A stretch of DNA of 64,000 bases from Pandoraea apista (GCF_001465595.2 NZ_CP013481.2:4960001-5024000); one strand, 5' to 3'. Counted from the stretch's first letter, positions 44,950 to 55,280 are shown. Numbers and translations are program-made. Notes: generated from the letters alone by a model not told the origin.

Positions 44950-46916
44950 GCGATTGTCTTGCCAGCGCGCTGCACACGGCGCAGCGTCACGAGAAATTCT
45001 GCGCCACCGCCGGGAACGTTGCGCGCGACCAGCTGGCCGCCGTTCTCCTGCGCGATGGACGATGAGATGGCGAGTCCGAGCCCCATGCCCTGACCGCCCT
45101 CCTTGGTGCTGAAAAATGGCTCGAACAAACGCGGCATATGCGCCTCCGAAATGCCCGGCCCGTTATCGCGCACGTAGATGCGCACCCACAGGTCGTCGGC
45201 GTCCACATCGATCCAGATCGACGGCGGTGCATGCGAACTGGCAGCCCCCGCCGCGCTCGTCACGGCGTCGATAGCGTTCCCCACCAGATTGATCAACACC
45301 TGTTCGAGACGCAATCCTTCACACGCAACCTGTACCTCGTCCAGGCCATCGGCGAAGGTTGTCGTCACATGAATGCCCGCGAGACGTCCGCGCAACAGCA
45401 TCAGCGTATTGTCCAGCGCGCGATGCACAAGCGCTTCCATATCGCCGCGCCGCGCGCGGCCCGCGAAGAGCCGCAGTTGCCCCGTAATCTTGCCCATGCG
45501 ATCGGTCAGCGACGCAATGGCCTCCAGATTCTCCTGCGCCGCTGCGTGCTCACCTCGCTCGAGCAGCACGCGCGTATTGTCGGAGAAGCTGCGCAGCGCC
45601 GAGAGCGGCTGGTTGAGTTCGTGGGTAATACCTGCCGCCATCTGCCCCAGCGCGACAAGTTTCGATGCCTGCACAAGTTCGCTTTGCGCCTCACGCAGTT
45701 CGTGCTCGGTGCGTGAGCGCTCCTGCACCTCCGTCTGCAAACGCTCGTTCGCGGATTGCAGATCGGCCGTGCGCTCCGCCACCCGCTCGCCCAGTTCGGC
45801 ATACGCCGACTGCAACAGTTCACGGCTCTTGAGCATGTCGCGCACGCGCTGGCGTCGCTGGTTCCACGCCACCCCCAACAAGCAGGTAAACGCGGCAAGA
45901 CACGCGGCGGCCACCGCCGCGATGCGCGCATTCGCGATGACCTGATCGAGCGGCGCGAAGTACATCAGCGTCCAGTCCGGTTCGCCGAGTTTGCGTTGTA
46001 CGGCGAGAAAACGTCGCGAATGGCCCACACCGCGGCCGTCGCGCACAGTCACCACTTCGCCATCGGCGTCGAGCCGTTCGTCCTCGGTCCAGGTGAGCGG
46101 CGTGATGTTCTGGTTGTAATACTGGCGCGTGCTGTCGAGCGCCGCCTTCACGTCTGGGGGCAACGGCGCGAGCGCCCGATACTGCCAGCGCGGCTCGGAC
46201 GACAGGAACACCACGCCGTGATCGTCGGCGACGACGACCGGCTCAGAGGCGTCGGCCCCTGCGCGCTGGAACCACTCCAGATTGAGTTTGACCACGACCA
46301 CGCCACGAATCTGGCCATCTACGACAATCGGCTGAGACACGAAATACCCCGGCTCGCCAGAGGTCGTCCCCACGCCGTAAAAACGGCCCAGCGCACCGTT
46401 GAGCGCGTCGATGAAATAGGGCCGGAAGCGGTATTCCTGCCCCACGAAGGTGGCCTTCTCGCGCCAATTGCTGGCTGCCAGCGCCAGCCCTTTGGCGTCG
46501 ATCACATAGGCTGCCGACGCCTTGGCGCGCTGATTCACGTCGAACAGATAGTCATTGGCTCGCTGCACGACCGCGCGATCTTCCGGATGAAGCAACAGAT
46601 CGTGCACGTACGGATGCAGCGAAAGCAGATACGGCAGAAATTCGTAGCGGTCGACGGTGCTGCGCAGGCTGCCCGCGTAACGCTCGACCCGCGCGCCGGC
46701 ATTCACGCGCAGATCGGCTACGCCGCGCTGCCAGCTCAGGGCATACGTCAACCAACAAAACAGGACACTCGCCAATAGCATGACGACGATCCATGACCAA
46801 CGGCGCATCGGCACAGTCCTCTCGAGATCGATGGGGACTTCGTCGCGCCGGGGGTCCGCAGGCGAGGCAGTGTCACCTTTCGGTGCGCGGATCATGTTGT
46901 CGTACAGGGTGGCCAT
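44946..46916 (-). CDS. dctB: C4-dicarboxylate sensor histidine kinase DctB
   Basis: A 656-residue membrane kinase. The first helix is at about 40-62, followed by a dCache-type periplasmic sensor domain to about 325, a second helix at about 330-350, a coiled coil, the phospho-His H432 in AAGITHELNQPLSALRSF, and an ATPase with N-box LINLVGNAIDAV and G-boxes DNGPGI and GGQGMGLGLAIS. It phosphorylates DctD in response to succinate, malate or fumarate. The start could also be one of the next in-frame Met codons. Confidence 0.92.
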   Translation of the reverse strand: MATLYDNMIRAPKGDTASPADPRRDEVPIDLERTVPMRRWSWIVVMLLASVLFCWLTYALSWQRGVADLRVNAGARVERYAGSLRSTVDRYEFLPYLLSLHPYVHDLLLHPEDRAVVQRANDYLFDVNQRAKASAAYVIDAKGLALAASNWREKATFVGQEYRFRPYFIDALNGALGRFYGVGTTSGEPGYFVSQPIVVDGQIRGVVVVKLNLEWFQRAGADASEPVVVADDHGVVFLSSEPRWQYRALAPLPPDVKAALDSTRQYYNQNITPLTWTEDERLDADGEVVTVRDGRGVGHSRRFLAVQRKLGEPDWTLMYFAPLDQVIANARIAAVAAACLAAFTCLLGVAWNQRRQRVRDMLKSRELLQSAYAELGERVAERTADLQSANERLQTEVQERSRTEHELREAQSELVQASKLVALGQMAAGITHELNQPLSALRSFSDNTRVLLERGEHAAAQENLEAIASLTDRMGKITGQLRLFAGRARRGDMEALVHRALDNTLMLLRGRLAGIHVTTTFADGLDEVQVACEGLRLEQVLINLVGNAIDAVTSAAGAASSHAPPSIWIDVDADDLWVRIYVRDNGPGISEAHMPRLFEPFFSTKEGGQGMGLGLAISSSIAQENGGQLVARNVPGGGAEFLVTLRRVQRAGKTIA

Positions 46917-47078
46917 TGGGGCACAGCGTGCGTGAACCAAAGGACCACCGGGCGGCGAAGCTCAGGCGCTATTGTGCCTGTGCCGCGCCGCCCGGTGGCG
47001 AACGTTGCGTTGGCAGAGGGCCGGCACACTCACGCGAGACACTTCACGCGCAGCACCGGCCGCCCCTGCCGCCAGCCA

Positions 47079-48365
47079 TCAGGCCAGTTCCGGCTCTCGC
47101 TTGCCGGACATCGCTTGCGCCAGCTTCTTGCGGTCCAGTTCCTTTTCCCAGGCCGACACGACGATCGTGGCAACGCCGTTGCCGCAGATGTTGGTCAGCG
47201 CACGGCATTCGCTCATGAAGCGGTCGATACCGAGGATCAGCACCATCCCGGCGACCGGAATCGTCGGAATCACGGCGAGCGTTGCGGCCAGCGTGATGAA
47301 GCCTGCGCCGGTCACGCCCGAAGCCCCCTTCGAGGTGAGCATTGCCACGGCGAGCAGCGTGAGCTGTTGGCCCCAGGTCAGATCAATGTTGGTCGCCTGC
47401 GCAATGAACAGCACTGCCATCGTCATGTAGATGTTCGTGCCGTCGAGGTTGAACGAGTAACCGGTCGGGATCACCAGACCCACCACCGACTTCGAGCAAC
47501 CGGCCTTTTCCATCTTCTCCATCAGGTGCGGCAATGCAGCCTCCGACGAGCTCGTACCCAGCACGATCAGCAGCTCTTCCTTGATGTAGGCGAGGAAGCG
47601 GAAGATCGAGAAGCCCGTGAACTTGGCGATCAGACCCAGCACGACGATCACGAACAGGAACGACGTCAGGTAGAACGTGCCCATGAGCTTGGCGAGCGGC
47701 ACCAGCGAGGCGATGCCGTACTTGCCGATCGTGAAGGCCATGGCGCCGAAGGCACCCAGCGGGGCGACCTTGGTGATGATGTGCACCACGCGGAAGAGCA
47801 CGCCCGAGACGCTGTCGATCCAGCCCGTCACCACGCGACCGCGCTCACCGATCATGCCCAGCGCGGCGCCGAACAGGATAGCGATCACGAGGATCTGCAG
47901 AATCTCACCCTTGGCGAACGCATCCGTAATCGTGTTCGGAATCAGGTGCAGCAGGAAGTCGACGAACGTGTCGCCATGGGCAGCCTTCTCGGCATAGCCT
48001 GCGATCGCCTTCGGATCGAGCGTGGCGATATCGACGTTGAACCCGGCGCCCGGCTTCAGAATGTGGGTCGCGATCAGGCCGATAAGCAGCGCGAGCGTCG
48101 AGACCACTTCAAAGTAGATCAGGGCCTTGCCGCCAACGCGGCCGACCTTCTTCATATCTTCCATGCCGGCAATACCGGTCACGACCGTACAGAAGATCAC
48201 CGGGCCGATGATCATCTTGATCAGCTTGATGAACGCATCGCCGAGCGGCTTCATCTGAACGGCGAGGTCGGGCTTGAAGTGCCCGAGCAGCACGCCGATG
48301 ACGATGGCGATCAGCACCTGCACGTACAGAATGCGGTAAAAGGGTTTTTTGGTCTGGGTTTGCAT
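47079..48365 (-). CDS. dctA: C4-dicarboxylate transporter DctA (DAACS family)
   Basis: A 428-residue Na+/H+-dicarboxylate symporter. Visible are [24 protein letters not shown], the serine-rich reentrant loop [14 protein letters not shown], and [19 protein letters not shown]. Its start is 44 bp downstream of the ABC ATPase stop. It has a weak sigma-54-like element just upstream, which would fit DctB/D control. Confidence 0.96.
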   Translation of the reverse strand: MQTQTKKPFYRILYVQVLIAIVIGVLLGHFKPDLAVQMKPLGDAFIKLIKMIIGPVIFCTVVTGIAGMEDMKKVGRVGGKALIYFEVVSTLALLIGLIATHILKPGAGFNVDIATLDPKAIAGYAEKAAHGDTFVDFLLHLIPNTITDAFAKGEILQILVIAILFGAALGMIGERGRVVTGWIDSVSGVLFRVVHIITKVAPLGAFGAMAFTIGKYGIASLVPLAKLMGTFYLTSFLFVIVVLGLIAKFTGFSIFRFLAYIKEELLIVLGTSSSEAALPHLMEKMEKAGCSKSVVGLVIPTGYSFNLDGTNIYMTMAVLFIAQATNIDLTWGQQLTLLAVAMLTSKGASGVTGAGFITLAATLAVIPTIPVAGMVLILGIDRFMSECRALTNICGNGVATIVVSAWEKELDRKKLAQAMSGKREPELA

Positions 48366-48409
48366 GTTGTTTCCTCTTCAGGCGGCGGGGCAAGCCACCA
48401 CCCTTGTTA

Positions 48410-49204
48410 TTAATCCGCGGTGACCCCGCGGATCTCGCTTTGCGCGAAGCGCATTTGCTCCTCCATCACCATCTGGGCCAGCTCCTTCTTCAATTCATTG
48501 AATTCGCTGCCTGCCGTGTCGCGCGGACGAGGCAGGTCGATGACCACGTCTCGCTTGACCGTGCCCGGCCGGTACGTCATCACGACGACCCGGTCGGCCA
48601 GATAGATCGACTCCTCGATGCTGTGTGTGACGAAAATGATCGTCTTCTTGAATTCCTCCCAAATCCGCAGCAGCTCGTCCTGCAACGTGCGGCGCGTAAG
48701 GGCGTCGAGCGCACCGAACGGCTCGTCCATGAGCATGATCGGGCTGTCGAGCGCAAGCACGCGGGCAATCGCCACGCGCTGACGCATGCCGCCCGACAAA
48801 TCGCGCGGGAACCGGTCGCGAAACTCGCGCAGGTTCAGCTTGCCGAGCAGCAGGTCCACGCGCTCGTTAATCTCGGCGCGCTTCATGCCCTTGATTTCCA
48901 GTCCGAAGGCGATGTTCTGCGCCACCGTCATCCACGGAAACAGTGCGTACTCCTGGAACACCATGCCGCGATCCGGGCCGGGCTCGGCGGCCGCGTCCGG
49001 GCGGCCATCGATACGAATGACGCCCGAGGTCGGTTGCACAAAGCCGGCAAGCGCGTTGAGCAGCGTCGACTTGCCGCAACCCGACGGGCCCAGCAGGCAG
49101 ACAAACTCGCCGGTACCGATGTTCAGGTCGATGTCCTTGAGCGCATCCACGGTGCCGCCGGGCACGGCGAACTTTTTGTTGACGTTGTCGATTTCGATCA
49201 GCAT
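48410..49204 (-). CDS. ABC transporter ATP-binding protein (nitrate/sulfonate/taurine type)
   Basis: A 264-residue ABC ATPase of the NrtD/SsuB/TauB group: Walker A GPSGCGKSTLLNAL, Q-loop QEYALFPWM, signature LSGGMRQRVAIAR, Walker B IMLMDEPFGALD, followed by FVTHSIEESIYLADRVVVM. The chosen start at 49204 avoids an overlap with the permease gene. A perfect inverted repeat ATCCGCGG/CCGCGGAT (48413-48433) covers its last codons. The substrate is inferred with the neighbouring genes. Confidence 0.9.
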   Translation of the reverse strand: MLIEIDNVNKKFAVPGGTVDALKDIDLNIGTGEFVCLLGPSGCGKSTLLNALAGFVQPTSGVIRIDGRPDAAAEPGPDRGMVFQEYALFPWMTVAQNIAFGLEIKGMKRAEINERVDLLLGKLNLREFRDRFPRDLSGGMRQRVAIARVLALDSPIMLMDEPFGALDALTRRTLQDELLRIWEEFKKTIIFVTHSIEESIYLADRVVVMTYRPGTVKRDVVIDLPRPRDTAGSEFNELKKELAQMVMEEQMRFAQSEIRGVTAD

Positions 49205-49214
49205 GTTATTCGCC

Positions 49215-50051
49215 TCACTTGGTTTCGAGACCACGGTGCCACTTGAGCAGGTGGTTGTTGAGACGATCCATGCCCAGATCGATCACCAGGCCGAGCAGAC
49301 CGATGGTCAGCATGCCGGCGATGATCTTGTCCGACCACATGTACTCGCGCGCTTCCAGAATGCGGTAGCCCAGCCCGTTGTTCACGGCAATCATCTCGGC
49401 CACGATCACCACGATGAACGCCGTGCCGATACCGATACGAATCCCCGACAGGATGTAGGGCGTCGCGGCCGGCATGATCACGCGGCGGAAAATCGTGAAC
49501 TGGCTCGCACCAAGGTTGCGGGCTGCACGCAGATAGATGCCGTCCACATGACGCACCCCGGCAATCGTGTTCATCAGCACAGGGAAAAATGCCCCGAGTG
49601 CGATGAGGAAAAACGCCGGCGGATTGCCCAGACCGAACCAGAGAATCGCCAGCGGGATATACGCGATCGGGGGAATCGGACGCACGACCTGCACCAGCGG
49701 ATTGAACAACCCGTAGACGCGAGTGCTCGTGCCCATGAGCAGGCCGAGCGGCAGCGCGATCATGGTGCCCACGAGAAAGCCCATGACAACGCGATACAGA
49801 CTGTTGGCCGCATCGGTGAGCAGTTCGCTCGAATGCAGCCACGCGCCGAAGCCTTCGGCCATCGAGACAGTCGGTTTAAGGTATTGCCACCACTTGGTCA
49901 CGACAGCGACCGGCGACGGGAGAATGATCGGGTTGATCCACTCGAGGCCCGTGACGATCTGCCAGATCACCACGACCGCGAGCGGAATCAACACACCACG
50001 CAACAAACGCGTGGTGCGCGAGGCGCCCGAAGAAGCAAGCACAGCGGCCAT
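49215..50051 (-). CDS. ABC transporter permease (SsuC/TauC type)
   Basis: A 278-residue inner-membrane permease of the BPD-transport family with about six helices. The EAA-like loop is AARNLGASQFTIFRRVIMPAATPYIL. It has the ISGIRIGIGTAFIVVIVAEM region typical of nitrate/sulfonate/taurine systems. It lies 10 bp upstream of the ATPase start and 14 bp after the binding-protein gene. Confidence 0.9.
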   Translation of the reverse strand: MAAVLASSGASRTTRLLRGVLIPLAVVVIWQIVTGLEWINPIILPSPVAVVTKWWQYLKPTVSMAEGFGAWLHSSELLTDAANSLYRVVMGFLVGTMIALPLGLLMGTSTRVYGLFNPLVQVVRPIPPIAYIPLAILWFGLGNPPAFFLIALGAFFPVLMNTIAGVRHVDGIYLRAARNLGASQFTIFRRVIMPAATPYILSGIRIGIGTAFIVVIVAEMIAVNNGLGYRILEAREYMWSDKIIAGMLTIGLLGLVIDLGMDRLNNHLLKWHRGLETK

Positions 50052-50065
50052 CCGTTTGCCTCGCC

Positions 50066-51034
50066 TTACTTGATGTTCAGCTTGGTTTTCGCCTTGGCGA
50101 GCAGGTCGAGCTTGACCCAGTCTTCCGCCTTCGGCACCGGATCCTGCAGCTTGCCCACGCCATACTTCTTCATGAGATCGGTCGTGAGCTGCACATGCGA
50201 GACGCTCAGGTCGTAGCTATACGGCGAGTTGCCGATGGCGTCCGTAAAGTCCTGGGTCGTGATCTGGTTCTTGAACATGTCCTCGCGCACGTACTTTTCG
50301 GCCGCTTGCGGGTTCTTGATGAAGTAATCGGTCGCTTCGACGAACGCATACATCAGGCGTTGCGCCACGTCCGGCTTCTCCTTGTAGAGCTTCTCGGTGA
50401 TCACGAGCGCGCGCACGGGCTCGCCGATGGGCGTGTCGTACGGCTTGAGCACTTCCACGCCGAAGCCCTTGTTGATGGCTTGTGACGCCTGCGGCTCCGA
50501 CTGGCACATCGCATCGATGCTGCCGGCAGCGAGCGCCTGATTCAGGTCGGCGAAGGCCATGAACATAATCTGCACGTCCTTGCCCGGCTGATCCGACCAG
50601 GTCAGACCGGCCTTGGCCAGTTCGGCGTACAGAATCAGTTCCTGAGCACCGCCGCGGGCGACACCCACCTTCCTGCCCTTGAGATCGGCCACCTTGGTCA
50701 CCGGCAGCCCCTTCTTCGCGACGAGACGCACACCGCCCTTCGCGAAACCGGCGACGGCATAAATCGGCGCCCCTTGCGCACGGCCCGCGATGGCGGCGTC
50801 AAGCGCGCTTGCCGACACGTCGATCTGGCCCGCCACGATCGCCGGCATGATGTCCACGCCCTTGGCGAACATGCGCTCTTCGATCTTCAGGCCGTACTTG
50901 GGACCGATCACCTTCATGTACGACACTGCGCCGTAATGGGCGAACTTCAGGTTCCCCAAACGCACCAGATCGTCGGCGAAAGCGTGTAGCGAAACCGCGC
51001 ACAGCGCTGCGGCGGCAAGACATTGCTTGAACAT
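50066..51034 (-). CDS. ABC transporter substrate-binding protein (NMT1/SsuA-like)
   Basis: A 322-residue periplasmic binding protein with a signal peptide (MFKQCLAAAALCAVSLHAFA). It has a fold pattern of the NMT1/THI5 group (GLKIEERMFAKGVDIMPAIVAGQIDVSASALDAAI). Start 51034 is chosen from the signal peptide. The family binds sulfonates, nitrate, aromatic acids or pyrimidine precursors. The ligand cannot be read, and the adjacent amidohydrolase gene hints at N-acyl or amide compounds. Confidence 0.88.
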   Translation of the reverse strand: MFKQCLAAAALCAVSLHAFADDLVRLGNLKFAHYGAVSYMKVIGPKYGLKIEERMFAKGVDIMPAIVAGQIDVSASALDAAIAGRAQGAPIYAVAGFAKGGVRLVAKKGLPVTKVADLKGRKVGVARGGAQELILYAELAKAGLTWSDQPGKDVQIMFMAFADLNQALAAGSIDAMCQSEPQASQAINKGFGVEVLKPYDTPIGEPVRALVITEKLYKEKPDVAQRLMYAFVEATDYFIKNPQAAEKYVREDMFKNQITTQDFTDAIGNSPYSYDLSVSHVQLTTDLMKKYGVGKLQDPVPKAEDWVKLDLLAKAKTKLNIK

Positions 51035-51224
51035 AAGGTCTCCTCTCTTATTTGAACGGCTGACTCGACGATTCCGGATTCCCGTCGGAAATCCAGACAT
51101 CACGGCAGCACGCGCGTTAGAAAGCAAGTCTTATGCCAACTACGTAACTTGTTGATTTTATTTAGCGAAATTGTGGAAAACCCGATGGTCGGTTATATGG
51201 AAAACCGGAAAACGGGCAAAGATG

Positions 51225-51244
51225 TTTTCTGGATTTCCAGAAAA
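51225..51244. promoter_or_regulatory. Inverted repeat, candidate IclR-type operator
   Basis: TTTTCTGGA and TCCAGAAAA are perfect 9-bp arms around a 2-bp TT centre, in the 362-bp gap between the IclR gene and the ABC operon. A repeated GGAAAAC motif lies just beside it (about 51185-51215). IclR regulators often bind similar AT-flanked GGA/TCC palindromes. No other gene is in this gap. Confidence 0.55.
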
Positions 51245-51396
51245 TCCGGTGAAATGGGGAGATTTCACGCGAGGCATCGGGGCAAATCCCGAGGCCGGCC
51301 GCCGACAACGAGCCGTTGAATTCGCCGACGCCTCTCCCGAGTGCGTTCGCCGAAGCGACGGCGAACGCCTCCAAAGAGACTGCGACTGGCGACGTG

Positions 51397-52179
51397 TCAG
51401 GCCGACAGTGCTTCCGGCACGGGAATCTGATAGCCCAGCGCCGTGGAAATTTCAGCCGCGCACGCCGACAACCGCGACGAGATATCGGGCAGCAGCTCAC
51501 GTGTCATGCGCGACGACGGGCCGGAAGCGGACAACGACGCGATCACTTCGCCCGACGCATCGCGCACCGGCACCGCGACCGACACGGCTTCCGGGGCGAG
51601 TTCGCCGAAGCTCACGGCGCAATCCTGACGACGCACATTGAGCAACTCGGCCGCCAGTTCGTCGCGCTCGATAAGCGTGCCTGCCGTAAAGCGTTTGCGC
51701 GGGCGGCCCAGCACCTGTGCACGAACGTCTTCGGACGCGAACGCCAGCAGCACACGCCCCGACGCCCCGACATACAGCGGGCGACGGTTGCCGACCACGC
51801 CATGCACACGCAACTCGTGGGTGGACTCGACCCGCGCCACGCACAGCGACTCGAGGCCGTCGCGCACGCGAAGCTGAATGTTCTCGTTGAGCGCACGATT
51901 GAGTGCCTGAAGATGACGATGCGCCACCTTCACGAGATTGACCTGCTCATGCCCCGCCACGCCGAGCACCAGCGCCTGCGCACCAAGCACGTAGGTGACC
52001 GGGCTGCCCTCACGCACGACCCAGCGGTGCTGCTCGAGCGTCGCCAGCAGACGAAATGCTCGCGACTTGTTCAGACCGGCGCGCTGCGCCAGTTCCGTCA
52101 CACCCAGGCCGGGGCATTCCCCGACCAACGACAGCAGCGAGAGCGCCGTGTCGACCGAAGCGACTGTGTAGTCCATCAA
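51397..52179 (-). CDS. IclR family transcriptional regulator
   Basis: 260 residues: N-terminal winged HTH (ALSLLSLVGECPGLGVTELAQRAGLNKSRAFRLLATLEQHRWV) and C-terminal GAF-like effector domain (YVGASGRVLLAFASE, CAVSFGELAPEAVSVAVPVRDASGEVIASLSASGPSSRM). It is translationally coupled to the upstream amidohydrolase gene (ATGA overlap). It probably controls that gene and the ABC importer. The effector is unknown. Confidence 0.92.
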   Translation of the reverse strand: MMDYTVASVDTALSLLSLVGECPGLGVTELAQRAGLNKSRAFRLLATLEQHRWVVREGSPVTYVLGAQALVLGVAGHEQVNLVKVAHRHLQALNRALNENIQLRVRDGLESLCVARVESTHELRVHGVVGNRRPLYVGASGRVLLAFASEDVRAQVLGRPRKRFTAGTLIERDELAAELLNVRRQDCAVSFGELAPEAVSVAVPVRDASGEVIASLSASGPSSRMTRELLPDISSRLSACAAEISTALGYQIPVPEALSA

Positions 52180-53060
52180 ACTTCCTCGCTATGTTGTTCG
52201 GCATAGGCGGCGAGCGCCGCCGCAAATTTGCCAAGTTGCGATTGCAGCGTCGCGAAGCCGTCATGCTTCTCGCCGCTTGATTCATTCAGGTAAAGCGACT
52301 GGTTCAGTTCGATCTGCACACTGTGACGACGCTCGGCGGGACGGCCGAAGTGGCGCACCAGATCCTCGCGGCCATCGAGATGGCCGGGCGTGTTGTAAGC
52401 CACGCGATAACCGAGCCGGGTGAACTCGGCGATGACCCAGCGCGAGAACGCCGGGTCGGCCGTTGTACCGCCGCCGTCACTGATACGCACGTCAGCGCGC
52501 AAAAGACCCGCGTCGGGGTCGAGCGCGCCACCGCGCGAACGCATCGAATGACAGTCCAGATGCCAGACCACTCCGTACCGGCGCCAGGCGGTGTCGAGCG
52601 CGTCGCGCAGGGCATGCCGGTACGGCAGGTAATAGTCGTGAATGCGTCGCTCGACCTCCGCCACCGAGAGGCGCCGGTCGTAGAGCGGCACGTTCGGCGC
52701 GGCGAACCGGTGCAACAGCCCGACACCGCGCTCGCTGGTAGGTTGCGGACGCGCGTCGTGCGGCCACAGGCTTGCGAGCAACTCGGGATCGATGTCGTGC
52801 TCCGCACGGTTCGGGTCAATATAGGCGCGCGGGAAAAGCGCAGCGACAAGCGTTGCGCCGTGATGCGTGGCGATCGACCACAACTCGTCGACATAAGCAT
52901 CGCCACACGCGAGAATCGCCGCCGTCGGGGCAATGGTGTCGAAGTCCGCCGGCAACACATGCCCGCTGTGCGGCGCGTCGATCACGAGGGGCAAACGCCT
53001 CCCCAGGCCCCCTTGTGGCGCTTCCACAAAATATCGGCCCTCGGTGACCTGACGGGACAT
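52176..53060 (-). CDS. N-formylglutamate amidohydrolase-like enzyme
   Basis: A 294-residue member of the N-formylglutamate deformylase (FGase/HutG-like) family. Metal and substrate motifs include VIDAPHSGHVLP, DAYVDELW, PRAYIDPNRAEHDID, WHLDCHSM and YNTPGHLDGRED, and SVQIELNQSLYL. No hut genes are near, so the substrate may be another N-formyl or N-acyl amino acid imported by the adjacent ABC system. The start at 53060 follows a GAGAGGGAG ribosome site. Confidence 0.88.
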   Translation of the reverse strand: MSRQVTEGRYFVEAPQGGLGRRLPLVIDAPHSGHVLPADFDTIAPTAAILACGDAYVDELWSIATHHGATLVAALFPRAYIDPNRAEHDIDPELLASLWPHDARPQPTSERGVGLLHRFAAPNVPLYDRRLSVAEVERRIHDYYLPYRHALRDALDTAWRRYGVVWHLDCHSMRSRGGALDPDAGLLRADVRISDGGGTTADPAFSRWVIAEFTRLGYRVAYNTPGHLDGREDLVRHFGRPAERRHSVQIELNQSLYLNESSGEKHDGFATLQSQLGKFAAALAAYAEQHSEEV

Positions 53061-53474
53061 GCCCTCTCCCTCTCCTCGCTCGCATTCGGAACATCCTTCC
53101 GTCAATCTCCGCGACGGATGCATTGTTTTGCTTGGCAAAACAAGGTTTCAATATTCTGAAACAACAGGGGGGCGGCGACAAGGTAAGGGTTGTTACAACA
53201 TATTTCGTGGCGAGACGGCAGGTGGCCGGCGGGCGGAATTGCCAGTTCGGCGACGTTCCTCCGAGATAGCAGCGTGTTTTCGCCAGAATGCTGGCACTCG
53301 CCCGTTAGCACTGGCCGTATTGCGTATTGAACCGGGCGCCGTCTGTGACGCGGCGTAATCCGCACGCTAACGTTCGCTCCATCCCTGGCCATACCCTTCG
53401 CGGCGTCAGCATGCTGCGCCCGGACAGCGCCCCTCCCCAAACACAGCGAGGTTGACCCAGTCGCGCGCGCAAAC
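53061..53474. other. Intergenic region upstream of the amidohydrolase gene
   Basis: About 410 bp without a supported gene. It should contain the promoter of the amidohydrolase-IclR pair. An AT-rich patch at 53121-53215 is the likely location. The rest is ordinary high-GC sequence ahead of the lipA terminator. Confidence 0.45.
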
Positions 53475-53510
53475 AAAAACGCGGGCCGTCTTTCAACGGC
53501 CCGCGTTTTG
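53475..53510 (-). terminator. Intrinsic terminator downstream of lipA
   Basis: AAAACGCGGGCCGT pairs with ACGGCCCGCGTTTT (14 bp) over a 6-nt loop. On the minus strand it ends in TTTTTG. It lies 31 bp past the lipA stop. Confidence 0.88.
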
Positions 53511-53540
53511 TGTCTGACGACGTTGTGCGACGTTAGCGAA

Positions 53541-54548
53541 TCAGATCGCGTCGGCCACACCGGCTTCGTGTGCCTGCACGTCGGCGTGGTAGCTCGAGCG
53601 CACCATTGCGCCCACGGCCGCGTGCGTGAAGCCCATCTTGTTGGCTTCTTCCTCGAACATCTTGAACGTCTCCGGTGTTACGTAGCGACGCACCGGCAGG
53701 TGGTGCTCCGACGGTTGCAGGTACTGGCCGATCGTGAGCATGTCGACGTTGTGCGCACGCAGATCGCGCATCACTTCGAGAATTTCTTCGTCCGTTTCCC
53801 CCAGACCGACCATCAGACCCGACTTCGTCGCCACGTCCGGGTGCTTCGCCTTGAACTCCTTGAGCAGCGTGAGCGAGTGCTGGTAGTCCGACCCCGGACG
53901 CGCTTCCTTGTACAGGCGCGGCACCGTTTCGAGGTTGTGGTTCATCACATCGGGCGGCGCGGCGTTGAGAATGCCCAGCGCGCGATCCAGACGCGCACGG
54001 AAGTCCGGCGTCAGGATCTCGATGCGCGTTTGCGGCGAGAGTTCGCGCACATGGCGAATGCAATCGACGAAGTGCTGGGCCCCGCCATCGCGCAGGTCGT
54101 CGCGATCCACGCTCGTGATCACCACGTACTTGAGGCGCATCGCGGCAATGGTCTTCGCGAGGTTGAGCGGTTCGTCAACGTCGAGCGGGTCTGGACGGCC
54201 ATGGCCAACGTCGCAGAACGGGCAACGGCGCGTGCATTTGTCACCCATGATCATGAACGTGGCGGTGCCCTTGCCGAAGCACTCGCCAATGTTCGGGCAG
54301 CTCGCCTCTTCGCACACCGTGTGCAGATTGTGCTCGCGCAGGATCTGTTTGATCTCGTAGAAACGCGACGTGTGAGTGGCCGCCTTCACGCGAATCCAGT
54401 CCGGCTTCTTCAGACGCTCGATCGGTACGATCTTGATCGGAATGCGCGCCGTCTTGGCTTGCGACTTCTGCTTGGCGGTGGCGTCGTAATCGCCGTCGAT
54501 CGTGCGAACTTCCTTGTTCGCGTTGTCGTTCTGAGTCACGGTGGTCAT
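53541..54548 (-). CDS. lipA: Lipoyl synthase
   Basis: Radical SAM enzyme (335 residues) that inserts two sulfurs into octanoyl-protein. Auxiliary cluster cysteines are in [12 protein letters not shown], the radical-SAM cysteines in [10 protein letters not shown], and the C-terminal RSSYHAD motif is present. The N-terminal 40 residues are a basic extension. The start at 54548 is preferred over an ATG 24 bp upstream. It lies 24 bp after lipB. Confidence 0.97.
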   Translation of the reverse strand: MTTVTQNDNANKEVRTIDGDYDATAKQKSQAKTARIPIKIVPIERLKKPDWIRVKAATHTSRFYEIKQILREHNLHTVCEEASCPNIGECFGKGTATFMIMGDKCTRRCPFCDVGHGRPDPLDVDEPLNLAKTIAAMRLKYVVITSVDRDDLRDGGAQHFVDCIRHVRELSPQTRIEILTPDFRARLDRALGILNAAPPDVMNHNLETVPRLYKEARPGSDYQHSLTLLKEFKAKHPDVATKSGLMVGLGETDEEILEVMRDLRAHNVDMLTIGQYLQPSEHHLPVRRYVTPETFKMFEEEANKMGFTHAAVGAMVRSSYHADVQAHEAGVADAI

Positions 54549-54572
54549 GATGGGGGCTTTCCAGGCGTCCAA

Positions 54573-55280
54573 TCAGGCGGCGGCGTTTGCGCTCGCGGCC
54601 GGGCTTGGCTGCGGCGCGGCGTCGGCCGTCGCGGGGTGCTGTTCGAGATGATGACCGAGTTGCTGCGCCAGTCGCGCGGCCACTTCGTCCCAGCGGGGGG
54701 CCACGCCGAGCGTGGCCATGTCTACGGTTTGCAAGCCGGCGTAACCGCACGGATTGATCCAGTCGAACGGCCGCAAATCCATCGCGACGTTCAGCGACAC
54801 GCCGTGATAACTGCATCCGTTACGGATTTTCAATCCAAGTGCCGCGATTTTTGCGCCGGCATGCGCTGCGGCGCCGCCGCCCGGACTCACATAGATGCCC
54901 GGTGCGCCGGCCCGGCGCTCAACGTCGAGATTATACGCTCCAAGGGTGTCGATCACCGCCTGCTCGATCAAACGCACCATTTCACGCACCCCCAGCTTGC
55001 GCCGGCGCAAGTCCACGAGCAGGTAAATCACCACCTGTCCCGGACCGTGATACGTGATCTGACCGCCGCGGTCGACCTTGACGAGGGGAATACCGGTGTT
55101 GGCAACCAGCAGGTGGGCGGGGTCGCCGGCCAGGCCGAGCGTATAGACAGGCGGATGCTGAACGATCCAGAGCTGGTCGGGGCCGTGCGGGCCACGCGTG
55201 TCGGTGTACGCACGCATGGCGTCGAACGATGTGGCGTAGTCTTCGGTGCCGCGCCAGCACACTTCGATCGGGGAGGTCAT
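54573..55280 (-). CDS. lipB: Octanoyl-[acyl carrier protein]-protein N-octanoyltransferase
   Basis: LipB transfers octanoate from ACP to lipoyl domains, 235 residues. Family motifs are [14 protein letters not shown], the [23 protein letters not shown] signature, the catalytic Lys in [11 protein letters not shown] and the catalytic Cys in NPCGYAGL. A 30-residue Ala-rich tail is unusual but common in high-GC genomes. It forms an operon with lipA. Confidence 0.96.
   Translation of the reverse strand: MTSPIEVCWRGTEDYATSFDAMRAYTDTRGPHGPDQLWIVQHPPVYTLGLAGDPAHLLVANTGIPLVKVDRGGQITYHGPGQVVIYLLVDLRRRKLGVREMVRLIEQAVIDTLGAYNLDVERRAGAPGIYVSPGGGAAAHAGAKIAALGLKIRNGCSYHGVSLNVAMDLRPFDWINPCGYAGLQTVDMATLGVAPRWDEVAARLAQQLGHHLEQHPATADAAPQPSPAASANAAA

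Noticed and set aside
46932..48413. Long plus-strand frame opposite dctA, His- and Arg-rich
   Set aside because: Its composition is that of a complementary-strand shadow and dctA is unequivocal on minus.
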